From NCBI RefSeq assembly GCF_000711725.1, contig NZ_JONP01000009.1:1-64000 (forward strand): a DNA stretch of 64,000 nt, given 5' to 3'. The stretch comes from Roseomonas aerilata DSM 19363 (lineage in GTDB: Bacteria > Pseudomonadota > Alphaproteobacteria > Acetobacterales > Acetobacteraceae). The notes beneath the pieces are model-generated. The model was not told where the DNA came from. It made no database searches and saw only the letters and a list, made by a program, of their open reading frames with translations. How positions within the stretch are numbered: the stretch's first letter is position 1; each line of letters begins with the position of its first letter. This document shows positions 1-8,459 of the stretch, piece after piece. The translations under genes and the position numbers were made by a program.

Positions 1-2
1 GG

Positions 3-230
3 GTGGCAAGGGAGCTGGGGATCCAGCCTTCGGTGCTGCGCAACTGGCGAGGTCGGCTCGGATCTGATGCCAGTCGGGCTCCTGTTGCGGAGCGCCCCGT
101 CTCGACAGCAGCGACGATGTCGGCGGAGGGGGCTGAGATCCGCCGGCTGCGCAAGGAGCTCGAGCGGGCGCAGATGGAGCGCGCCATCCTAAAAGAAGCA
201 GTCGGCATCTTCTCGGGCCCGCCGAGATGA
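3..230 (+). pseudogene. IS3-family transposase OrfA, 5'-truncated by window edge
   Basis: C-terminal part of an IS3-family OrfA. The visible 75 residues hold the end of a helix-turn-helix (ELGIQPSVLRNWRGRL) and the leucine-zipper-like tail EIRRLRKELERAQMERAILK followed by EAVGIF, typical of IS3 OrfA just before the OrfB overlap. The GTG at position 3 is only the first whole codon in this frame; the true start probably lies outside the window. Its stop overlaps the OrfB start as ATGA, the usual IS3 arrangement. Because OrfB breaks off after about 16 codons, the element cannot transpose on its own, so this is scored as an IS remnant. The IS3 assignment rests on the tail motif plus the OrfB start. 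Confidence 0.75.
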
Positions 231-273
231 GGTCTCGTTTCATCGAGGACCATCGCGAGGTGTTCCACGTGCG
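227..273 (+). pseudogene. IS3-family transposase OrfB, N-terminal stub
   Basis: Only the first 16 or so codons of an IS3 OrfB remain (MRSRFIEDHREVFHVRV, the usual OrfB opening), overlapping the OrfA stop by ATGA. After about position 273 the similarity stops and a different coding frame, that of a LysR regulator tail, begins. No DDE catalytic core remains. The break point is judged by eye from where the conserved OrfB opening ends. Confidence 0.6.
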
Positions 274-666
274 GGTCCCGCGCTCCTTTCCGGTTTTGAT
301 TGGCAGCGCGCGACGCTGCTGCACTCACGCCAGCGGCCCGAGGACTGGCCACGCTGGCTCGCGGCCGCCGGGATCGAGGTTCCGGACCCCACCCGCGGCC
401 CCCGGTTCGAGAGCATCGCCCTTGCGCTCGACGCGGCCGCCGAGGGGCTGGGCGTTGCGCTCGCCATCCGCGCCCTGGTGGGCGCAGATGTCACAGCCGG
501 CCGCGTGGTCGCGCCGTACCCCTTCATCCGCACCACTACCCGCAGCTTCACCCTGCTGCATGACGCGGAGCGGGAGACGGATCCAGCCCTCGCTGCGCTG
601 CGCGCCTGGCTAGGGGCGGAGGCCGCCCGGGAGGGCTTCGACGATCTCAGGCGAATTTATCCGTGA
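274..666 (+). pseudogene. LysR-family regulator, C-terminal fragment
   Basis: Reading the frame that ends with TGA at 664-666 gives FDWQRATLLHSRQRPEDW, then WLAAAGIEVPDPTRGPRF and GLGVALAIRALVGADV. This matches the C-terminal half of the effector domain of GcvA-type LysR regulators (LLHS..RPEDW..WLAAAG followed by G.G.A). The N-terminal winged-helix half and about half of the effector domain are absent, replaced by the IS3 stub, and the fragment has no start codon of its own. Inference: an IS3 insertion with later deletion removed the front of the gene. Confidence 0.7.
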
Positions 667-863
667 GGCTTGCCGGCCATCGATCATCCGCCTGATCCAT
701 CCGTCGAGCGCCTCGGTAGCAAGAGGCTTGCCGAGCTGTGCACCTTCAAAGCGCGGCCGGCGATGCGCGGCATCCGCCGCGGCAGGACGAAACCGGTGCG
801 GTGGTCATCCGGTTGATGTCGGCACATATTCTCCTTGGCAGTGATGGCACGGAAGACTAGCTC

Positions 864-1775
864 ATGCGGCCCATGATGGACCTCTCAACCTGGGCCGACC
901 GCAGCATGGACCGGCTCCTCGCGCGCCTTGCGCGTGAAGGGGTTTCGCTTCCACATGGCGTGCATATGACGGTTCGTCGCCGGCCGGCGCCTACACCGAG
1001 GGAGCCGGCGAGGGGCCGGCACGCAGATGGCCTGATCACGATCGCGTCTTACAATATTCACAAATGCATTGGCGTGGACAAGCGCTTCGATCCCTCGCGC
1101 GTGGCCGATGTCATCGCCGAACTCGATGCGGACATCGTTGCGCTGCAAGAGGCAGATCGCCGCTTCGGGCGCCGCATCGGCCTGCTGGACATGACAGCGA
1201 TCGAGCGGCGCACAGGCCTTCGGATGGTGCCGATATCGAGCGCACCGGGCGGCCATGGCTGGCACGGTAACGCGCTGCTGGTGAGAGTCGGCCGGGTCGC
1301 CGCCGTTCGTCGCCTTGCGCTGCCCGGGGGCGAGCCCCGCGGTGCGGTGATGGTTGATCTCGACCTGCCCATGGGGCGCCTGCGCATCGTTGCCGCTCAC
1401 CTTGGCCTGCTCAAGCGGCACCGCGAGGGACAAGCCGCCGCCATCCTCGCCGCCCTGTCCGAGGGAACGGACGCGCCCAGCGTCGTCATCGGTGACCTGA
1501 ACGAATGGCGCCTGGGCCGCCGCTCCTCACTCTGCTTGTTGGAGAAAAGCTTCGGTGAGACGGGGCCTGTTGTCCCGACCTTTCCGAGCCGCCTTCCGAC
1601 GCTGCCGCTCGACCGAATCCTCGTGAACCGCCGCGGCCTGATCCAAGCCGTGGAGGTGCACAACACCGCGCTCGCGCGGATTGCCTCCGACCATCTGCCA
1701 CTCAGCGCGACGCTCAACCTGGGCATGGTCGCGAGAGCTCGCTTGCCCGAGGATGCAATCCCGGAGGTAGCCTAG
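864..1775 (+). CDS. Endonuclease/exonuclease/phosphatase (EEP) family protein
   Basis: 303 residues. After about 55 N-terminal residues without recognisable motifs, the EEP fold starts at SYNIHKCIG (metal and substrate Asn), followed by ALQEAD (metal-binding Glu), GDLNEW (catalytic Asp and Asn) and the terminal SDHLPL (Asp-His pair), so the catalytic set looks complete. EEP enzymes cleave phosphodiester bonds in nucleic acids, phospholipids or inositides; the substrate cannot be read from sequence. The next gene, a phospholipase D-like protein, begins 2 bp after the stop, so the two are almost certainly co-transcribed, favouring a shared role in lipid or nucleic-acid phosphodiester hydrolysis. 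Several in-frame ATGs lie near the start (864, 873, 906, 966); the first is used. Confidence 0.85.
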   Translation: MRPMMDLSTWADRSMDRLLARLAREGVSLPHGVHMTVRRRPAPTPREPARGRHADGLITIASYNIHKCIGVDKRFDPSRVADVIAELDADIVALQEADRRFGRRIGLLDMTAIERRTGLRMVPISSAPGGHGWHGNALLVRVGRVAAVRRLALPGGEPRGAVMVDLDLPMGRLRIVAAHLGLLKRHREGQAAAILAALSEGTDAPSVVIGDLNEWRLGRRSSLCLLEKSFGETGPVVPTFPSRLPTLPLDRILVNRRGLIQAVEVHNTALARIASDHLPLSATLNLGMVARARLPEDAIPEVA

Positions 1776-1777
1776 CC

Positions 1778-3232
1778 ATGGTCCTTGCCCTACCTGGCCG
1801 GAGCGACGAACCGGCATTGATCCGCGCCGAAGCCGAGTGGGGGCAGACCGGAATAGGGCTTCTCGTCAGCGGGCGAGCGGCCTTTGCGGCGCGCGCACGG
1901 GCCGCCCGGCTCGCCACGCAGACGCTCGATCTTCAGTATTACATCTGGCGGGACGACCTGACCGGCAACCTGCTCGCCCGCGAGGCATTGCAGGCCGCCG
2001 ATCGAGGCGTGCACGTGCGGCTGCTGCTCGATGACATGTATGCGATCGGCCGGGAGCGGTTGCTCTCGACCCTGGACGCGCACCGGCATATCGAGGTCCG
2101 TCTGTTCAACGCGACGCATTGGCGTCGCTTCGGTCAACTTGGTTTTCTGCTGGAGATGCTTTTCGGCGGATGGCATCTCAACCGCCGGATGCACAACAAG
2201 GCCTGGGTTGCGGACGGCCGCCTGGCGATTCTGGGCGGGCGCAACGTCGGTGACGAGTACTTCGACGCCTCCGACACGTTCAACTTCCGCGACCTCGACC
2301 TCGCGGTGACAGGCGCCGCGGCGCGCGATGCGAGGTCGATCTTCGAGGCATACTGGAACCACCGCCTGTCACGCCCGGTCGCGGAGGTGAGCCGCGCGCC
2401 GCACAACCGCCGGGGCGGGCTGCGCAAGCTTTCGCACCGGCTCGACCGGGCGACACGGCTGGCGAAGGCGGAGCCCTTCTTCGCCGAAATCCTCCGGGGC
2501 GCCTCCACATCGAGTTACTATGGCAAGCCGGCTCGCCTGGTCTCGGCGCCAGCCGAGGATGTGCGGGTTATCGCGGACCCGCCGGATAAGGCGGCCCGAA
2601 AGGGGAGTGCGGCCGAATGGCTCGTCAGCGACGTCGTCCAGCTCCTTAAGGGAGCGAAGAAGGAGGCGCTGCTCATTTCCCCCTACTTCGTTCCGGGCGA
2701 GGAAGGCGCGGCGCTTCTGGAGGATCTCGCGGCGCGCGGAGTGCATGTGTCAGTCGTGACGAACTCGCTTGCGGCAACCGATGTCGTTGCCGTTCACGGC
2801 GGATATGCACGCTATCGCAAGCGGCTTCTGCGCGCCGGCGTGCAACTGCACGAACTTCGACCATCCGGCGGGGAGGGCACGAGCATGCTTGGCTCGCGCG
2901 GCGCGAGCCTGCACACGAAGGCACTTGTGGTCGATGGCACACGCGCCTTCGTAGGTTCGTTCAACCTCGATCCTCGTTCGCGGGCGCTGAACACGGAGAT
3001 GGGAACCTTCGTTGACGACGTGGTCGTCGCCCAGGGAGTCAGCGAGGAGCATGCGCGCCTGGCGTGCCCGGACCGCAGCTGGCAGGTGAGCATCGATCGA
3101 GCGGGCAGCCTCCGGTGGGCGACGATGATCGACGGAGCGCAGGCAGCCTGCCGGACCGAGCCCGACGCTTCAGGTGCGCGGCGGGCGCTGGCCTGGCTCG
3201 CTCGCCATGCTCCCGTCGAATCCCAGTTGTAG
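1778..3232 (+). CDS. Phospholipase D/cardiolipin synthase-like protein
   Basis: 484 residues with two HKD motifs: HNKAWVADGRLAILGGRN at about residue 137 and HTKALVVDGTRAFVGSFN at about residue 380. Each supplies the His, Lys and Asp of a PLD half-site, so the pseudo-dimeric active site appears intact. Family members either hydrolyse phospholipids or join two phosphatidyl groups into cardiolipin. No clear N-terminal membrane helices are visible, unlike classical ClsA, so a ClsC-like or PLD-like enzyme at the membrane surface is more likely. It follows the EEP gene after 2 bp. The exact reaction is not decided by the sequence. Confidence 0.88.
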   Translation: MVLALPGRSDEPALIRAEAEWGQTGIGLLVSGRAAFAARARAARLATQTLDLQYYIWRDDLTGNLLAREALQAADRGVHVRLLLDDMYAIGRERLLSTLDAHRHIEVRLFNATHWRRFGQLGFLLEMLFGGWHLNRRMHNKAWVADGRLAILGGRNVGDEYFDASDTFNFRDLDLAVTGAAARDARSIFEAYWNHRLSRPVAEVSRAPHNRRGGLRKLSHRLDRATRLAKAEPFFAEILRGASTSSYYGKPARLVSAPAEDVRVIADPPDKAARKGSAAEWLVSDVVQLLKGAKKEALLISPYFVPGEEGAALLEDLAARGVHVSVVTNSLAATDVVAVHGGYARYRKRLLRAGVQLHELRPSGGEGTSMLGSRGASLHTKALVVDGTRAFVGSFNLDPRSRALNTEMGTFVDDVVVAQGVSEEHARLACPDRSWQVSIDRAGSLRWATMIDGAQAACRTEPDASGARRALAWLARHAPVESQL

Positions 3233-3293
3233 ATCGCGTCGGACGGATCGCGTTGCATTGGGCATCGGATGCTCATCGAAGAAGGGGCGATTG

Positions 3294-3785
3294 ATGATCC
3301 GGGCGAGGCTGGCCGGCATCGGTGATCTTCAGGCGATTGCAGCGCTGATCGCCGAGAACTCCTCCGCGAATGGCGGGGCGCTGACGGGCGACTGGTCGCT
3401 GGACCGGATCGAGCAATGGTTCGCCCGCGGGGATGCGATCATCGTGGCGAGCGACGGCGACCGGGTGGTCGGCGCCTTGCTCACGAGCGAGGGGAGGCAG
3501 GCCGCAGGGCCTGCGGCCGTCGCCATGCTCGACGCCTATCCCGTAGGCCCATCGGCCTATGTCTACGGCCCGGTCTGCATCGACGCGCGGGAGCGGGGCA
3601 GGGGCATCCTGCCCGCCCTCCATGCTGAGGCGCGGCGGTATTACCCAGGGCGCGAGGCCGTCCTGTTCATTCGCGCGGACAACCCTCGCTCCCTCCAGGC
3701 GCACAGGAAGCTGGGCATGCGCGTGGTGGGCGAGTTCCCCTTCGCGGGGCAGCGCCACCTGGTCCTCAGCGACGCCGCGGGCTGA
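3294..3785 (+). CDS. GNAT-family N-acetyltransferase
   Basis: 163 residues starting at ATG 3294, preceded by AAGGGG as ribosome-binding site; an in-frame extension upstream lacks family character. Residues IRARLAGIGDLQAIAALIAE form the first strand and helix of a GNAT fold, and ARERGRGILPALHAEA fits the acetyl-CoA pyrophosphate loop (R/Q-x-x-G-x-G/A). The end, NPRSLQAHRKLGMRVVGEF, is the usual last helix and strand with the N-x-x-A-x-x-x-Y/H-x-K-x-G-F pattern. It probably acetylates an amine on a small molecule or protein; the substrate is unknown. It lies 61 bp after the PLD-like gene and may be read with it. Confidence 0.8.
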   Translation: MIRARLAGIGDLQAIAALIAENSSANGGALTGDWSLDRIEQWFARGDAIIVASDGDRVVGALLTSEGRQAAGPAAVAMLDAYPVGPSAYVYGPVCIDARERGRGILPALHAEARRYYPGREAVLFIRADNPRSLQAHRKLGMRVVGEFPFAGQRHLVLSDAAG

Positions 3786-3821
3786 GCCGGAAAGGATCAC
3801 GCCCGCGGTGCCCTGGTGCCC

Positions 3822-4787
3822 TCAGCCCAGTTGCAGTCGCCCGGCCAGTTCGCGGAAGAACTCCCGGTCCTTTGCAATATGCGCGTCGAAGGTCTGCGCG
3901 TCGGCGTAGCTGTAGCCGAGATTCACCTTGGCCAGGGCCTCCTTGAAGCCCGGCTCCGCGGCGGCCTTGCGGGCAATGTCACCCAGCACCTCCACCACCG
4001 GCGCGGGGGTCGCGCGCGGCACGCCCAGGCCGCGCCAGGTGCCGATGGTCAGGTCCACGCCGCGCTCCTTCAGCGTCGGCACTGAGTCGAAGCCGGGAAC
4101 GCGGGTGTCGGCCATCACGGTCAGGGCGCGCATCTTGCCGCCCTGCACGAAGGCATTGGCCTCCCCGGGGCCGCAGCACATGGCGTCCACATGGCCGCCG
4201 AGCAGCGCCGTCAGGCCCGGCGCCGCACCCGGATAGGGAACGTGGAGGAAGCGCACACCGGTCTTCTCGGCCATCGCGGCGCCGGAGAGATGCCAGATGG
4301 AGCCTACGCCGGAGTCGCCGAGGGTCACCCCGCCTGGGCGGCGCTTTGCCTCGGCCAGGAAATCCTCGATCGTCTGCCAGGGCGCTTCCGTGCGCACCAT
4401 GATGGCGGCGGGATCGGCGTTGAGCTGCGCGATCATGCGGAAGTCGTCGGCGGTGAACTTGATCTGATTCAGGAAGGGCAGGATCGCCAGTTCGACGAAG
4501 ACGACGCAGACCTTGTAGCCGTCCGGCCGGGCATTCAGCGTCTCGGCGAAGCCGATGGCGCCGCTCGCGCCGGGGCGGTTCACCGTGATGAAGGGCTGGG
4601 GCGAGTGGTTCTTCGCGGCCTCGGCGAAGGCGCGGGCCAGCACATCGGTGCCGCCGCCGGCGGAGGCGGGCACGATCAGCTCGATCGGGCGGGTGGGATA
4701 GTCGGCGGCGCGTGCCCGCGGCGCGAGGCCGAGGCCGGCCGCCCCGGCAGCCAGCGCGATGAATTCGGAGCGGCGAATGGTGGTCAT
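3822..4787 (-). CDS. Bug/TctC-type tripartite tricarboxylate transporter binding protein
   Basis: 321 residues from ATG 4787, chosen because it gives a clean signal peptide: RRSEF (Tat-like twin arginine), hydrophobic core, ARA cleavage site before ADYPTRP. The mature part has the Bug landmarks YPTRPIELIVPASAGGGTD, ENRPGASG-like NRPGASGAIG, HVPYPGAAPGL and RALTVMAD. Such periplasmic proteins bind carboxylates and related anions for TctAB-type permeases. No permease genes are adjacent, so it is an orphan binding protein. Next upstream on the same strand (139 bp away) is an aldo/keto reductase. Confidence 0.9.
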   Translation of the reverse strand: MTTIRRSEFIALAAGAAGLGLAPRARAADYPTRPIELIVPASAGGGTDVLARAFAEAAKNHSPQPFITVNRPGASGAIGFAETLNARPDGYKVCVVFVELAILPFLNQIKFTADDFRMIAQLNADPAAIMVRTEAPWQTIEDFLAEAKRRPGGVTLGDSGVGSIWHLSGAAMAEKTGVRFLHVPYPGAAPGLTALLGGHVDAMCCGPGEANAFVQGGKMRALTVMADTRVPGFDSVPTLKERGVDLTIGTWRGLGVPRATPAPVVEVLGDIARKAAAEPGFKEALAKVNLGYSYADAQTFDAHIAKDREFFRELAGRLQLG

Positions 4788-4926
4788 GGAGCGCTTCCTC
4801 GCTTGCTTGCCCGGGGGAGGAGAGGGCCGCGCCGGCAAACAGCGCCGCGGCCCTCGCCCGCTCTAGGGAAACGGAGCATTCCCGATGCGCAAGCATGTCG
4901 CAAGCCGCGGTCTCGCGAGGCCGGGC

Positions 4927-5931
4927 TTACCCCGCCGGCGTTGGCGCCGCCTCCGGCAGCACACCGGTCCTTTTCAACTCCTGCCAGAAGGCAGCCGGGA
5001 TCGGCTGGTCCATCAGGGTGACGTTCTCCTGCACACGCGCCGGGTTCTTGGTGCCAGGGATGACCGAGGCGACCACCGGGTGGGCGGCGCAGAATTGCAG
5101 CGCGGCCGCGCGCAGGTCTACGCCGTGATCCTTCGCGATCGCGGCGAGCCGGTCGCGCGCCGCCACCTTCTCGGGCGGGGCCTCCTGGTACTCGAAGGTC
5201 CTGCCGCCCGCGATGAGGCCTGAGTTGTAGGGGCCGCCCACCACCACGTTGACACCCCGCTCGGCGCAGCGTGGGAAGAACACGTCGAGGGCCGGGTGGT
5301 CCAGCAGGCTGTAGCGCCCCGCAAGCAGGAAGACGTCGGGGTCCGCGCGCTCCAGCGCGAGCACGCAGGGCTCCACCCGGTTCACGCCGAGGCCCCAGCC
5401 ACGGATGACGCCCTCCTCCCGCAACCGCGTCAGCGCCACGGCGGCGCCCTTCATGGCGATGTCGAACACCTCGGGCCAGCGCTGGCCATGCGCGTCCTCC
5501 GCGCAGTCATGGATATAGGCGACGTCGATCCGGGCCAGCCCAAGCCGCTGGAGGCTGTCCTCGATCGAGCGCCGCACGCCATCGGCCGTGTAGTCGTAGT
5601 CCACGCGGAAGGGCAGGCCCTTCACGAAGGGGCCGTGCTTGCCGCCCTTGCTCGCGTCCGCCCGTAGCAGGCGGCCCACCTTGGTGGAGAGGACGAAATC
5701 GTCGCGCGGGCGGTCGCGAAGGGCATGGCCGAAGCGGTGCTCGGAGATGCCCGGCCCGTATTCCGGCGCGGTGTCGAAATACCGGATGCCGGCGTCCCAG
5801 GCAGCCCCGAGGGTGGCCGCCGCGACGTCGTCCGTCACCTCCTCGAACATGTTCCCGAGCGGGGCACCGCCGAAGCCGAGGGGGCCCGGTGGCGCGAAGC
5901 GCTTGCTGGCTGGCATGTGTCGCGTCTCCAT
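4927..5931 (-). CDS. Aldo/keto reductase (D-threo-aldose 1-dehydrogenase-like)
   Basis: 334 residues, a single TIM-barrel AKR domain. The catalytic tetrad is visible: Asp and Tyr in FDTAPEYGPG, Lys in LSTKVG, and His in AYIHDC. PLGFGGAPLGNMFEEV is the usual first strand of the subfamily that includes L-fucose/D-threo-aldose dehydrogenases and pyridoxal dehydrogenase, and VIPGTKNPARVQENV is the cofactor-binding C-terminal part. It would oxidise or reduce a sugar or aldehyde with NAD(P)H. Start ATG 5931 is used; ATG 5916 is an alternative five codons in. It lies just upstream of a Bug gene on the same strand. Confidence 0.85.
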   Translation of the reverse strand: METRHMPASKRFAPPGPLGFGGAPLGNMFEEVTDDVAAATLGAAWDAGIRYFDTAPEYGPGISEHRFGHALRDRPRDDFVLSTKVGRLLRADASKGGKHGPFVKGLPFRVDYDYTADGVRRSIEDSLQRLGLARIDVAYIHDCAEDAHGQRWPEVFDIAMKGAAVALTRLREEGVIRGWGLGVNRVEPCVLALERADPDVFLLAGRYSLLDHPALDVFFPRCAERGVNVVVGGPYNSGLIAGGRTFEYQEAPPEKVAARDRLAAIAKDHGVDLRAAALQFCAAHPVVASVIPGTKNPARVQENVTLMDQPIPAAFWQELKRTGVLPEAAPTPAG

Positions 5932-6063
5932 CCGCCGGAGCGTCGGCGTGCAGGGGGGAGAATGACCTTGCGCCGACGCGGTTGCCTCCCGATCGGAGAT
6001 CAGGCGCCCGGAACTCCCGCGCGCGGCACGAGTTCTCCCGGCTGATCGTTCGGAGATGATGAC

Positions 6064-6564
6064 ATGCTCGCCTCCTTCCTGATGGGCCTGGTCGGCGGAC
6101 AGCGCGGATTGACCCCGCTGGCAGCGGTCTCCGTGGCGGCGGCGCGCGGCGACCTACCCGCGGGTAACGGCGCCCCGCGACTGCTCGGGCATCCAGCGGT
6201 CGCCGCGGCCACCCTGGCCCTCGCGGTGGCCGAACTCGCTGGGGACAAGATGAAATCGGCACCTGATCGCATCGTGCCGATCGGCTTGGCAACGCGGTTC
6301 ATCACCTGCGCCATCGCGGGCGCCTCCCTTTCGCCGTTTCGGCAGCGCTGGCCCGCCGCGCTGCTCGGCGGCTCCACGGCCGTCGTCGCCTCCTATTTCG
6401 GCTGGCGCACGCGGATCGCCGCCATCCCGCGCTATGGCCAGACGCCGACCGGTCTCGTCGAGGATGCCCTCGTCATCCTCGGTGCCGTTGCCATCCTACG
6501 TGGGTTGGACAGATCCTCCGGCGGTGCCGGTGTGGGCGACATGCTTCGGCGCCGCTTCGCCTGA
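6064..6564 (+). CDS. DUF4126-family membrane protein
   Basis: 166 residues with several hydrophobic stretches (around residues 1-25, 44-58, 75-90, 98-115 and 135-150). The opening LMGLVGGQRGLTPLAAV is the conserved G-x-R-x-x-T-P signature of DUF4126 and is followed by the short AGDKMKSAPDR loop also typical of that family. The function is unknown; the family is generally annotated as an integral membrane protein. It stands alone between oppositely oriented genes, so it is probably monocistronic. Confidence 0.75.
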   Translation: MLASFLMGLVGGQRGLTPLAAVSVAAARGDLPAGNGAPRLLGHPAVAAATLALAVAELAGDKMKSAPDRIVPIGLATRFITCAIAGASLSPFRQRWPAALLGGSTAVVASYFGWRTRIAAIPRYGQTPTGLVEDALVILGAVAILRGLDRSSGGAGVGDMLRRRFA

Positions 6565-6604
6565 TACCCGCCGCCTGCCGTCGGCGCCGCGACGGCCAGA
6601 GCCT

Positions 6605-7030
6605 TCAAGCCTCGTGCTGGCTGATGAAGCTCTCGGGCGTGCCGTCCGCGGGATTCACGAAGATGATGTCCTTCGGATCCCGCCGCGGTGTGTCCACCGA
6701 GAGGAAGACCACCGGCCCCTCCAGGAGGTCCGGGATCGCGTGCACGGTGCCGCGCCGGAAGAAGAGGAGCTGGCCCGGCCGAAATTCCTCCTGCGTGTCC
6801 GCGCTCTCCATCCAGAAGGTACCGCGGCCCGAAACGACGTAGAGGTACTCGTCGCAGGTCGCATGATAGTGCGGCGGCGTCGGGCGATAGACACGGAACA
6901 CGCGCGCGCTCGCGGCCGCCTCGTTGGTGAGGTAGCGGTCCAGAAGAAGCGTGTCGGCGCTTTCCGGAAAGCTCCCGGCGATCGCCATGATGTCGAAGCG
7001 ACCGTGGGAAGCGGTGGGGTCGTCGGGCAT
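6605..7030 (-). CDS. Cupin-domain protein
   Basis: 141 residues from ATG 7030, preceded by a good GGAGCAGAT ribosome-binding site; the frame stays open far upstream but that part is antisense to the neighbouring lipoprotein gene. Cupin motif 1 is PPHYHATCDEYLYVVSGRG (two His and a Glu as metal ligands) and motif 2 is RRGTVHAIPDL (third His), a complete metal site. The set resembles small dioxygenase- or isomerase-type cupins acting on organic acids or sugars. The substrate is unknown. It is 56 bp downstream of the lipoprotein gene on the same strand. Confidence 0.8.
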   Translation of the reverse strand: MPDDPTASHGRFDIMAIAGSFPESADTLLLDRYLTNEAAASARVFRVYRPTPPHYHATCDEYLYVVSGRGTFWMESADTQEEFRPGQLLFFRRGTVHAIPDLLEGPVVFLSVDTPRRDPKDIIFVNPADGTPESFISQHEA

Positions 7031-7086
7031 GATCTGCTCCCCTTGCGCCATGTCGGCGCAAGCCTGGCTGCAACGCGCAAGCCCCT

Positions 7087-8331
7087 CTATCGGACGAGCC
7101 GCAGGGTTCCAGCCGATGGGATTTCGGAGGCGGATTTCTGCAGGTTCAGCAACTGCGTCGTCAGGGCCAGCACCCGCAGCGTCAGATCCTCGCCCTCGTC
7201 GTACTCGGCCACCCACCAGCGCCGTCCCTGGTACTCGGCCGAGAGCCGCGGCCGGGCCGGCCTCTCGGACCACAGGCGGAAGAGGCGGGCCGTGCCCGCG
7301 GCGCCGATGTTGATGCGATAGGGGATTCCGGCCTCCTCGCGCCGCTGCACCTCGCCGAGGTAGCGCAGCACCTCGTCCACCGAGCGCAGGTACCAGGAGA
7401 CACCGGGCATCGCCGCCTCGCCCGCGCTGGAGGGCCGGTCCGCCACCTCGTCCGCCGTGCAGGGAGAGCCCTCCTGCGACATGGGGGAGGCCTGGGGGGC
7501 GTCGTTGTCGAGGGCGAGCGCGGTGTAGCGCCCCGGCGTCCCGTTGCCGCCCCCGCCGGGCACGCAGACAACGAGCTGGGGCAGGGCGCGGTAGAGCTGC
7601 CAGCCTGTGCCGTCCTGCCGCATCGTCATTCCCGGCTGCCGGGCCGTGGTGAGGTTCTCCGGGGCGATCGCCTCGGCCCTTGTCAGGCGGGGCCCGACGG
7701 GCACGAGGCGCGTGTAGCCGTTGAACTGCAGTGGGCCGTGGCCGGTGATCGCGTCCACCATCGCCTGGAAGGGATCGCAGGGCGGAGGGGCCGCGAGCCC
7801 CTCGCGGGCGCAGGCCGCGCGCGTTGCCGGGTCCAGGTCCTGCCGGCGGCGCGGGTCGTTCACCGCGATCCGCCCGCCCGGCCCCTCGTCGAAGCGCGAC
7901 ACCAGCAGGTGGAGCAGCAACTGCGCCGGCCATCCCTGGTCGGAGAGCAGCCGGAGCAGCGCCGGGTCGATTGGGCGCAGGAGGCCGCGCGCGAATTCCT
8001 GCCGGTCCAGCGGCCCGATATCGAAGCTCGGGCTGGTGGAGGCGATGAGCGCCGGTTCCGTGCCGCCGTTGACCTTCGAGAGGTCGTAGCCGAGTGCCGC
8101 CGAGAGGCTGAGCGACCCGTGGATAGAGCCCACCTCGGTGAAGTGGAGCGGCGCCTGGTCCCGCGCGCGCAGCACGTTCAGGACGAGAACGGTATCGGTC
8201 GCCGTCTGGACGCTGCCGTTGTACGCGATGCCGTGCCGCCCGATCGTGTCGCCGAGCGAGCATCCGGCGGCAAGGAAGGCCAGGGCCAGGCACAGGAGGG
8301 GCCGGAAGGGGCGCCGGGGAGGTGCCCTCAT
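7087..8331 (-). CDS. Predicted lipoprotein of unknown function
   Basis: 414 residues with an arginine-rich signal peptide and lipobox LAAGC, so Cys at about residue 24 should be lipidated. The region after it, GIAYNGSVQTATDTVLVLNV then LRARDQAPLHFTEVGSIHGS, resembles a recurring but functionally unassigned set of proteobacterial lipoproteins with an N-x-L-R-A-R-x-x-x-P motif. The middle is proline- and glycine-rich with four extra cysteines (at about 171, 185, 256 and 292). No enzyme motif was recognised. The C-terminal part contains a strand-rich segment ending LNLQKSASEIPSAGTLRLV. It probably sits at the inner leaflet of the outer membrane (inference from the lipobox). Confidence 0.75.
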   Translation of the reverse strand: MRAPPRRPFRPLLCLALAFLAAGCSLGDTIGRHGIAYNGSVQTATDTVLVLNVLRARDQAPLHFTEVGSIHGSLSLSAALGYDLSKVNGGTEPALIASTSPSFDIGPLDRQEFARGLLRPIDPALLRLLSDQGWPAQLLLHLLVSRFDEGPGGRIAVNDPRRRQDLDPATRAACAREGLAAPPPCDPFQAMVDAITGHGPLQFNGYTRLVPVGPRLTRAEAIAPENLTTARQPGMTMRQDGTGWQLYRALPQLVVCVPGGGGNGTPGRYTALALDNDAPQASPMSQEGSPCTADEVADRPSSAGEAAMPGVSWYLRSVDEVLRYLGEVQRREEAGIPYRINIGAAGTARLFRLWSERPARPRLSAEYQGRRWWVAEYDEGEDLTLRVLALTTQLLNLQKSASEIPSAGTLRLVR

Positions 8332-8459
8332 CGACGGCGGGGAAGTCTGGAGATCATCGGGGCCGCACCTTCACCACGCCGGGCGGGCGCCTTGTAGAAT
8401 GAGGGGAAGCGGCCTGGAAAGGCACCCACCCGGAGCTAGGGGCACGCCCCGGGGCTCCC

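Noticed and set aside
684-827. 47-codon minus-strand frame with a good AAGGAG before its ATG in the gap between the LysR fragment and the EEP gene
   Set aside because: Only the ribosome-site match supports it; the product has no recognisable features and the gap may be decayed DNA linked to the IS remnant.
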